Assembly: GCA_003224785.1 (NCBI GenBank)
Contig: QHZV01000092.1
Coordinates: 2,075-7,185 of the forward strand
DNA from: Acidobacteriota bacterium
GTDB lineage: Bacteria; Acidobacteriota; Terriglobia; Terriglobales; Acidobacteriaceae
DNA: 5,111 bases
Direction: 5' to 3'
The notes below the pieces were generated by a model. The model was not told where the DNA came from. It saw nothing but the letters and a program-made list of their open reading frames with translations, and did not search any database. Position 1 is the stretch's first letter; each line of letters begins with the position of its first letter. Positions 1-5,111 of this stretch are shown here, in pieces. A program made the position numbers and the translations under genes.

Positions 1-1483
1 TCGAAATCGGATTGAACTTGCTGTTGCTGCCGTCGTAGTTGCGATAGAGCTTCAGCGAATTGTAAGCAGGATTCGCAGGGTCGGCGGCGGTCCAGCGGGT
101 CGCGTAAGTGACACGTTCGTGGCCGAGAATGCCAAAGGCATCCACATCAGCGAGCGCCGTGGAAAAATCCGGCTCACCCGCGAACGCAAAACTCCATTCT
201 GTGAAACTGAGCGGGGTACCGGGATAGATTGCGTTCGCCATTGCGCGCGCACGCTGAATGCGGAACGGAATGTGATCGAGAGCCTGGTTCGAGGTGACAC
301 TGTTTGAGCCAAACCAGGCCGGAGTAGTGAAGTTCGGGTCCCACCAGTCGCGGGTAATGTTCAATGCAAGCGCCTGTTGTTGCGCCAGTGAAAGCCCGCT
401 CCCACTTGCATCGGTGTACGCGTGAATATCGAAGGCGTCAAGCGAGCGCGTACCCGCGATTTGGTCATTCCAGTACACGTCGTTCAACCACCATGGGAGA
501 AAATCGATGTTGGCGTGAGCGCCTTTGTTATCGCTCGGGTGATTCAAATTCCAATAAAAAAACCAGCAGCAACTTACCGGGCCAAAACGCACCGCCAGTG
601 GGTCCCAGCTTTTCAGATTTCGCGCCTGCGTCAAATACGTGTCACGCAGTTCGTTGTAGCCAGACTGTGTCGGATGTATGTCAATGTGCGTGCCGCCCCA
701 GATGTCGATTTCGTTGTCCATGTCATAAAGATGACACGATGCGTTACTGAAGAAGGGGACGGGACATGCTCCGCCGCCAAAAGCCTGAGTCAATCCTTTG
801 GCGGGGTCCGTGACCCAATCCACGCGGTACAAACAATTTCCCGAAGGGCAGGCTTGGGTGTGATCGTCGAGCAGCGGAAAATAGGCATCCGCCGGATTAG
901 CAGAAAGTTGGGTGCTGCAGTCGGGTTCAAGACCGTTGCCCGCATCAGTATTAAACTGATCAACTTTGCATTGTGAGCCGTACTTCGCGACCGAGTAGCT
1001 CCAATGTCCGTTTACACCGTTCTCCGCGGTTTGCGCAACCCAAGGCAGCATCGCCATCGTCATCAAGGGATGACCGCCTGCAGCCTTCACATCTTTGATG
1101 AATTGCGCCGAGTCGCTGTCAGCCGGATTATTCAGCGCTCCGGCGTCGAAATCCGCAAAAAAGTAATCGTCATCAGCGTTGTAGGTATGAAGTTGCCAGT
1201 TATAAGTCGAGGTGGCATTGCCTCCCCAGCGCACCAACGTTGAATTGGTATTGGTAATGTAGGCAGCGTCTTTGGGATAGTTCACGCCGTAGATGAAAGG
1301 GCTAATGAAGTGGCGGTCCGTAAGGACGTCAACGCTCACATTGACGTTCGTCACATGTGGCGGAGGTGGAGGAGGCGGCGGGTTTCCACCGCCGGAAGAC
1401 CCGCCGCCACACGCGGTGAAAAACAGCATGAATAAGAATGCAGAGACACCGAGGATTGAAGCCCTGACTGAACGCGAATTCAT
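1..1483 (-). CDS. Secreted lipoprotein with GH44 (endoglucanase/xyloglucanase-type) catalytic domain, 3' end cut by window edge
   Basis: The frame is open from an ATG at 1483 to base 1 (494 residues, no stop in the window). Residues 1-25 form a lipoprotein signal: Arg at 4 and 7, a hydrophobic stretch 10-22, then FTAC with Cys25 as the lipidated residue. A low-complexity linker follows (GGGSSGGGN, then eight prolines, 26-42). From about residue 50 the protein matches the GH44 (beta/alpha)8 domain: SPFIYGVN at 61-68, RWGGNATSTYNW at 85-96, a MDNE motif with the predicted acid/base Glu258, THIDIHP at 265-271, and FTEW with the predicted nucleophile Glu429 followed by DAFGILG and ATRW (461-464). 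Family members cleave beta-1,4-glucan-type polymers such as cellulose, xyloglucan or mannan; the substrate here cannot be told. The predicted site of action is the cell envelope or surface. Eight cysteines beyond the lipobox lie between 172 and 306. No good Shine-Dalgarno is seen; an AGG lies 15 nt upstream of the ATG. The rest of the barrel and the usual beta-sandwich are off the window. Confidence 0.9.
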   Translation of the reverse strand, partial: MNSRSVRASILGVSAFLFMLFFTACGGGSSGGGNPPPPPPPPHVTNVNVSVDVLTDRHFISPFIYGVNYPKDAAYITNTNSTLVRWGGNATSTYNWQLHTYNADDDYFFADFDAGALNNPADSDSAQFIKDVKAAGGHPLMTMAMLPWVAQTAENGVNGHWSYSVAKYGSQCKVDQFNTDAGNGLEPDCSTQLSANPADAYFPLLDDHTQACPSGNCLYRVDWVTDPAKGLTQAFGGGACPVPFFSNASCHLYDMDNEIDIWGGTHIDIHPTQSGYNELRDTYLTQARNLKSWDPLAVRFGPVSCCWFFYWNLNHPSDNKGAHANIDFLPWWLNDVYWNDQIAGTRSLDAFDIHAYTDASGSGLSLAQQQALALNITRDWWDPNFTTPAWFGSNSVTSNQALDHIPFRIQRARAMANAIYPGTPLSFTEWSFAFAGEPDFSTALADVDAFGILGHERVTYATRWTAADPANPAYNSLKLYRNYDGSNSKFNPIS

Positions 1484-1625
1484 GGGCAAAGATGATAACC
1501 TAAAACGGTTTAGACGTGAATAGCACAAATTGTTAGTTGTTCGTTAGGATAGCCGCGACCGATGAGCTTTGAGTTACGAGCTGGCGAAGTGGGTGGGCTC
1601 AACGCTCACATCTCAATGCTCGCGA
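1484..1625. other. Intergenic gap between nadC and the GH44 lipoprotein gene
   Basis: These 142 nt separate two co-directional genes and should hold the leader, and perhaps the promoter, of the lipoprotein gene. I see no confident -35/-10 pair on the minus strand. A short stem (GTGGGC/GCTCAC, 1594-1610, five-base loop, one wobble on the plus strand) has no T-run beside it, so it is not called a terminator. The lipoprotein gene may be read through from nadC or have its own unrecognised promoter. Confidence 0.4.
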
Positions 1626-2504
1626 CTAGGCGGGAACGATTCGTAAGCTCATATCCACGGCAGGAGCGGAGTGGGTCAGCGCTCCAACGGAGATGAAATC
1701 CACGCCGGTTTCGGCGTATGCGCGAACGTTTTCGAGATTGATGCCGCCGGAACTCTCGAGTGGAATCCGGCGGTCGGCTGCGCTGCATCGCTCAACCGCA
1801 GCTCGCACGTCGGCGACTTGCATGTTGTCTAGTAGGATGGCTTCGGCGCCGAAAGACAACGCGTCTTCGAGTTCAGCAAGACTTCGCACTTCAACTTCGA
1901 TGGGTTGCGTTCCGCGGCGATTGCGGTGCGCACGCTCCAGCGCATTCTTGATCCCACCCGCGAGCGCGATGTGGTTGTTCTTGATGAGCACGCCGTCCGA
2001 GAGATCGAGACGATGATTCTGTCCGCCGCCACATCGGACCGCATACTTATCAAGCATGCGCAGGCCCGGTGCAGTTTTGCGGGTGTCGAGAATTCGGGCT
2101 TTGGTCCCGGAGACAGCCTCTACGAACTCGCGAGTCAACGTGGCGATGCCGCTGAGGCGCTGCAGCAGATTTAGGATCACGCGCTCGCAGGACAGAATGA
2201 CGCGTGCATTGTCGCGAACGACTGCGATGGCCTGACCTCGGTGCAAGCGCACGCCATCGAAAATTTCGGGATGGCTGGTGACTTCGTAATGCGAAACTAC
2301 GGCGCCATCTAGCGCGCCATACACATCGAGAATGCGTCCGACTGCTCCAAGACCAGCCAGAACGCAGTCCTGCTTGGCAAGGATCGTTCCCGCCGCGCGC
2401 TGGCTGGGATCAATGCAGGCGTAGCTGGTCGCATCGCGCGTGGCCCGGTCCTCGAGCAGCGCGTTCTCAATAACGGCGGTGATGCGACGGCTGTTAAAGG
2501 CCAT
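1626..2504 (-). CDS. nadC: Nicotinate-nucleotide pyrophosphorylase (carboxylating) / quinolinate phosphoribosyltransferase
   Basis: NadC (EC 2.4.2.19) converts quinolinate and PRPP to nicotinate mononucleotide, CO2 and pyrophosphate, the entry into NAD from de novo quinolinate, in the cytoplasm. Numbered from the ATG at 2504 (292 aa, normal family length), the motifs are: ERVILNLLQRLSGIAT at 107-122, TRKTAPGLR at 141-149, CGGGQNHR at 158-165, KNNH at 175-178, EVEV with Glu205, LLDNM with Asp226, ESSGGI at 250-255 and ISVGALTHSAPAVDMS at 271-286. The family's substrate-binding Arg/Lys/His set (R108, R142, K143, H164, R165, K175) and the acidic pair E205/D226 are all present. The frame stays open upstream to a TTG at 2564, only 5 nt past the valS stop, which would add 20 residues. 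I prefer the ATG because MAFNSRRI matches where family N termini begin and the extra residues look non-homologous; neither start has a clear Shine-Dalgarno. The gene lies 65 nt downstream of valS with no terminator between, so it is probably in the same operon. It looks intact. Confidence 0.95.
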   Translation of the reverse strand: MAFNSRRITAVIENALLEDRATRDATSYACIDPSQRAAGTILAKQDCVLAGLGAVGRILDVYGALDGAVVSHYEVTSHPEIFDGVRLHRGQAIAVVRDNARVILSCERVILNLLQRLSGIATLTREFVEAVSGTKARILDTRKTAPGLRMLDKYAVRCGGGQNHRLDLSDGVLIKNNHIALAGGIKNALERAHRNRRGTQPIEVEVRSLAELEDALSFGAEAILLDNMQVADVRAAVERCSAADRRIPLESSGGINLENVRAYAETGVDFISVGALTHSAPAVDMSLRIVPA

Positions 2505-2569
2505 AATGCGGTCGTTGGTCGTACGTCGTGCGCTAAGCCTGCCGGCACGATCATTCTCGGCCAAAACTG

Positions 2570-3337
2570 CTAACTGCAGCCTAAGTCGGTTAGTTTACTC
2601 CGTGTCTTCTGTTGCAAAACTGCCAATTCCTGCTGCTGCTTGCGCAGGTTCTCAACTACCGCAGCGGGGGCCTTTGCCAAAAATTGTTCATTCCCTAACT
2701 GGCGTTGTCCGCTGGTCATTCCTTTTTCGATCTTATCGAGTTCTTTTTTTAGCCGTTCACATTCGGCACCGATATCAATCTTCTGTTCGTAAACCAGCCG
2801 GACATCGAAGCGTGCAGTGTGACGGACATTCGACAACTTGGCAAGAGACTCGCCGGCAAAGCTCAGCCGCTCGACATTTGCCTGACGGTCGTTCTCCACC
2901 GCTGACCGGTTCTGCTCGATCAAAGCGCGGATCTCCGGTTCCCCGGCGAAGACTTCTATAGGAGTTTTGAGTTTCGATTCAACCTTTAATTCCGCGCGAA
3001 GGTTTCTCACGCTGATGATCAGGTCTTGCAGGATCGCCATTTGTGTTTCCGCCGCTTTATCAATCTGCTTTTCATCTGCTTGCGGATATGCCGCCAAGGC
3101 GAGTGACTTCTGCGGCGGCTTACAATCGTAAATCGCATGCCAAAGTTCGTCGGTGATGAAGGGCATGATGGGGTGGAGGAGGCGAAGAGAAGCCTCAAAT
3201 AGCACGACTAAGTTCGCACACGCGACACTCGCAAGTTGCCTATCAGTATTGACAGCTTCCCGGAGCTTGCTCATGGCATCATCGAATTCCTCTTCTTTCC
3301 AAGCTACAGGAAGGCCCTTTGTCGCGATTTCCGTCAT
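2570..3337 (-). CDS. valS: Valyl-tRNA synthetase, C-terminal part, in a different frame from the N-terminal part (split or frameshifted valS)
   Basis: This ORF carries the end of ValRS. From the ATG at 3337 it gives 255 residues. Residues 40-66 are the late anticodon-binding domain ([14 protein letters not shown], 53-66). A region with the usual RNLRAELKV and small beta/alpha features follows, and about residues 192-255 are the C-terminal tRNA-binding coiled coil ([13 protein letters not shown] ... NEQFLAKAP ... [10 protein letters not shown]). The frame is open further up to 3490, but those codons run through a palindromic repeat and do not look like ValRS. The chosen ATG overlaps the TGA of the upstream part as ATGA (3337-3334), an arrangement typical of translational coupling; a GAGGA sits 17 nt upstream, too far for a normal Shine-Dalgarno. 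Residues 1-35 are not recognisable as ValRS. The helices that normally carry DRWI and FCDWYLE are not visible in any frame here. It could be half of a split enzyme, a pseudogene remnant, or the product of a sequencing or assembly error. The ValRS identity is sure; functionality is not. Confidence 0.75.
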   Translation of the reverse strand: MTEIATKGLPVAWKEEEFDDAMSKLREAVNTDRQLASVACANLVVLFEASLRLLHPIMPFITDELWHAIYDCKPPQKSLALAAYPQADEKQIDKAAETQMAILQDLIISVRNLRAELKVESKLKTPIEVFAGEPEIRALIEQNRSAVENDRQANVERLSFAGESLAKLSNVRHTARFDVRLVYEQKIDIGAECERLKKELDKIEKGMTSGQRQLGNEQFLAKAPAAVVENLRKQQQELAVLQQKTRSKLTDLGCS

Positions 3338-5111
3338 TGTTTCGCGGTTTGAAATCCTCGGATCGCAGACGCTTCCTGGCCTTCGCGGACGAGAGCGCCC
3401 GCACCACGAGAATCTTGTCGGACAAGAATGTCTGACCCACACAGGCCTATGCGCTCCATGTTCATGAACATAAACCGCGCCGCATTCCAAATTTTATTGG
3501 CGAAAGCGCGATATCCTTCCGTGCGGCTCTCGTTGAATGCGATGTCGGTGCCTGGGGACGACATCGCCGCAAGCGTGAAACGCGTGGCGTCGGTCCCGTA
3601 TTTTTCGATGACGTGGATGGGATCAAGCACGTTGCCTTTGGTCTTCGACATTTTCTGGCGCTCGGCGTCGCGGACAAGGGCGTGGATGTAAACCTCGCGA
3701 AATGGAACGGATCTCTTGAGGACTGATTCTCTAAGCGCGGGCGAGGACGCCCGCGCCCCTATTTTTAATGAGGTAGCGGGGGAACGGTCTCGCCCGTCGG
3801 AATCAGTCACCGTTGTCCCCGGTTTTTCTGGCGGTGACATGAACCAGCAGCCCAGCATGATCATGCGTGCGACCCAGAAAAATAAGATATCGAAGCCGGT
3901 GATCAGCAGCGATGTCGGATAGAAAACTGACGAGAACCACGTATCGAGTACATCGGGATCCTGCGTTAAATGCGATCCGCCGCATTTGTCACAAGAAGTC
4001 GGCGCCTCTCGCGCAACTATGATCTCGCCACATGCGCAATGCCATGCGGGAATGCGATGCCCCCACCACAATTGGCGCGAAATGGTCCAATCATGAATGT
4101 TGCGCATCCAGTTGAGATAAATCTGGCGGTAGTTCGTCGGCGTGAAGCGGATGTAATCTTTCTCGACAACTTCGATCGCGCGCTCCGCCAGGGGCTGAAT
4201 CTTGATGAACCACTGCGTAGAGAGCCGCGGCTCAACAACCGTTCCGCACCGGTCACATTTTCCAATCGCGAGCGTGTAATCTTTTTCTCCAGCCAAAAAC
4301 CCATGTGCGCGCAAATCTTCCAGAACACGTTCACGGGCGGTCGAGCGGCCGAGTCCTGCATAGGACCCGGCGTTCTCGTTCATTCGGGCGTGCTCGTCCA
4401 TGATTTCGATCTGCAGCAGATTGTGGCGAACTCCCGCTTGAAAATCGTTGGCATCGTGTGCGGGCGTGATCTTCACCGCGCCAGTGCCGAACTCGGGCTG
4501 TGCGAGTTCATCGGTGATGATCGGGATCTCGCGATTCATCAGCGGCAGCAGAACTCTTTTTCCGTGCAGGTGGGTGTAGCGCTCATCGCGCTCATTCACC
4601 GCAACCGCAGTATCGCCGAGCATGGTTTCGGGGCGCGTTGTGGCGACGGTGATAAATTCGTTGCTACCGACGACCGGGTAGCGAATTTCCCACAGCTTGC
4701 CCGGAATCTCCTCGTGCTTGACTTCGAGATCCGAGATTGCCGTCTCGCAGCGCGGGCACCAGTTGATGACGTACTTCCCGCGATAGATCAGGCCTTGCTC
4801 ATGCAGCCGAACGAACACCTCGCGCACCGCTCGCGAGAGGTTGTCATCCATGGTGAAGTATTCGCGGCTCCAATCGACTGACGCGCCGAGTCTCCGCATC
4901 TGCTCCTGAATGGCGCTGCCATATTGCTTCTTCCAGCTCCAAACGCGTTCGATGAATTTTTCACGGCCCAGTTCAGAGCGCTTCTTGCCTTCAGTTGCAA
5001 GCTGGCGCTCGACCATCATCTGCGTGGCGATGCCGGCATGATCGGTGCCAGGGAGCCAGAGCGTGACCTCACCGCGCATACGATGCCACCGGATGATGGT
5101 GTCCATCTGCG
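3334..5111 (-). CDS. valS: Valyl-tRNA synthetase, catalytic and editing part; 5' end outside window, ends early by frame change
   Basis: ValRS (EC 6.1.1.9) charges tRNA-Val with valine in the cytoplasm and hydrolyses mischarged threonine. The start and the HIGH motif lie beyond the right edge. Numbering from the Met codon at 5106: [10 protein letters not shown] at 20-29, cysteine pair CPRC at 117-120, CP1 editing domain from about 137 with [11 protein letters not shown] at 156-166 and [15 protein letters not shown] at 207-221, CDRC at 284-287, [11 protein letters not shown] at 343-353, further cysteines at 357/359 and 372/375, [11 protein letters not shown] at 383-393, TGFDILFFW at 403-411, KMSKTKGN (KMSKS loop) at 485-492 and [14 protein letters not shown] at 532-545. 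Oddities: after Ser393 the conserved stretch containing WPxSTLGWP is absent, and the frame resumes directly with VFYPTS. Residues 424-466 are an extra segment encoded by a hairpin repeat. Residues 556-590 are encoded by a second repeat and end at a TGA (3334-3336). Apart from these points about 1.8 kb shows no other stop or shift, so any decay is recent or the protein is still under selection. This copy lies directly upstream of nadC. Confidence 0.85.
   Translation of the reverse strand, partial: QMDTIIRWHRMRGEVTLWLPGTDHAGIATQMMVERQLATEGKKRSELGREKFIERVWSWKKQYGSAIQEQMRRLGASVDWSREYFTMDDNLSRAVREVFVRLHEQGLIYRGKYVINWCPRCETAISDLEVKHEEIPGKLWEIRYPVVGSNEFITVATTRPETMLGDTAVAVNERDERYTHLHGKRVLLPLMNREIPIITDELAQPEFGTGAVKITPAHDANDFQAGVRHNLLQIEIMDEHARMNENAGSYAGLGRSTARERVLEDLRAHGFLAGEKDYTLAIGKCDRCGTVVEPRLSTQWFIKIQPLAERAIEVVEKDYIRFTPTNYRQIYLNWMRNIHDWTISRQLWWGHRIPAWHCACGEIIVAREAPTSCDKCGGSHLTQDPDVLDTWFSSVFYPTSLLITGFDILFFWVARMIMLGCWFMSPPEKPGTTVTDSDGRDRSPATSLKIGARASSPALRESVLKRSVPFREVYIHALVRDAERQKMSKTKGNVLDPIHVIEKYGTDATRFTLAAMSSPGTDIAFNESRTEGYRAFANKIWNAARFMFMNMERIGLCGSDILVRQDSRGAGALVREGQEASAIRGFQTAKQ
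3385..3427. repeat. Palindromic repeat (copy 2) inside valS at the frame-change point
   Basis: Two adjacent palindromes lie here. GCGGACG/CGCCCGC (3385-3391 and 3396-3402) has a 4-nt loop and one mismatch that becomes a G-U wobble in the valS transcript. TCTTGTC/GACAAGA (3413-3419 and 3421-3427) is perfect around a single central base. Read on the minus strand, the first hairpin matches the one in copy 1 at 17 of 21 positions, so they look like members of one dispersed family. The ValRS similarity stops at about 3441 and reappears near 3220, so the inserted or replaced stretch is larger than the palindromes themselves; its true borders are not visible. Confidence 0.6.
3721..3808. repeat. Palindromic repeat element (copy 1) inserted in frame in valS
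   Basis: A perfect 9-bp inverted repeat, GACTGATTC (3721-3729) and GAATCAGTC (3800-3808), bounds an 88-nt unit. Inside it a perfect GC-rich hairpin has arms GCGCGGGCG (3735-3743) and CGCCCGCGC (3748-3756) with loop AGGA. A further inverted repeat, GTCACCG (3806-3812) and CGGTGAC (3832-3838), overlaps the outer arm. The whole lies in the extra 43 codons of valS (3709-3837), which keep the reading frame. It has no coding capacity for a transposase, so it resembles a REP- or MITE-like non-autonomous element. The encoded residues (rich in Ser, Arg, Ala, Pro) look like translated repeat and not like a domain. Confidence 0.65.

Noticed and set aside
422..976. Plus-strand ORF of 184 codons opposite the GH44 gene
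   Set aside because: The minus strand reads as an unbroken GH44 domain with both catalytic glutamates; the plus-strand product has no recognisable features.
1326..1347. Inverted repeat ACGTCAA/TTGACGT with 8-nt spacer
   Set aside because: It falls in the GH44 coding region for an alternating Val-Asn/Ser/Asp strand (NVNVSVDV). Repeated codons explain it better than an operator.
1484..1560. Sigma-70-type promoter for the GH44 gene
   Set aside because: Candidate boxes such as TTGTGC and TATTCA lack proper spacing, so I could not support a call.
1594..1610. Possible terminator hairpin after nadC
   Set aside because: The stem is six pairs with a mismatch on the nadC transcript strand, and no U-run follows.
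1329..1610. 12-base direct repeat TCAACGCTCACA at 1329-1340 and 1599-1610
   Set aside because: Only 12 bases, one copy coding and one intergenic, with no shared flank; it may be chance.
2440..2961. Plus-strand ORF spanning the valS-nadC junction
   Set aside because: It crosses two recognised minus-strand genes and looks like a shadow frame without family resemblance.
3334..3350. Programmed -1 ribosomal frameshift joining the two valS parts
   Set aside because: No X-XXY-YYZ type slippery heptamer is seen at the stop, and the hairpins are upstream of it and not downstream. Termination-reinitiation or a mutation is more likely.
3970..4881. Long plus-strand ORF (303 codons) opposite valS
   Set aside because: It is antisense to the highly conserved editing and catalytic parts of ValRS, and its translation shows no recognisable domain. 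Long antisense frames are common opposite GC-rich genes.

Overview
The window reads almost entirely on the minus strand as three co-directional genes: valS (3' part of the window, 5' end of the gene off the right edge), then nadC, then a partial gene for a secreted lipoprotein with a glycoside hydrolase family 44 (GH44) catalytic domain that runs off the left edge. The moderately high G+C, the form of the ValRS and NadC proteins, the valS-nadC order, the large GH44 lipoprotein and the GC-rich hairpin repeats all suggest a soil-type, plant-polymer-degrading bacterium. My best guess is Acidobacteriota, inferred from memory of protein families and not from any search.

Right part (5111 to 2570): valyl-tRNA synthetase, but not an ordinary copy. 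By eye it has four departures from the family: (1) about 18 residues missing in frame right after DTWFSS; (2) about 43 extra residues in frame between the core and the KMSKS loop, coinciding with a hairpin repeat element; (3) a second, related hairpin repeat where the anticodon-binding helical domain should begin, with the usual DRWI...FCDWYLE region not visible; (4) a change of reading frame there, so that the gene is carried by two ORFs whose stop and candidate start overlap as ATGA. Either this is a decaying or repeat-invaded valS, or a translationally coupled split synthetase, or an assembly or sequencing artefact. The sequence alone cannot decide.

Middle (2504 to 1626): an intact nicotinate-nucleotide pyrophosphorylase (NadC) with all family motifs, 65 nt downstream of valS and probably co-transcribed with it.

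Left part (1483 to 1): the first 494 residues of the GH44 lipoprotein, with lipobox, Gly/Pro linker and both catalytic glutamates visible. The open frame lacks a stop in the window and is therefore easily missed. A 142-nt gap separates it from nadC. I found no RNA genes, CRISPR arrays, transposase genes or convincing intrinsic terminators. The plus-strand ORFs are antisense shadows of these genes.
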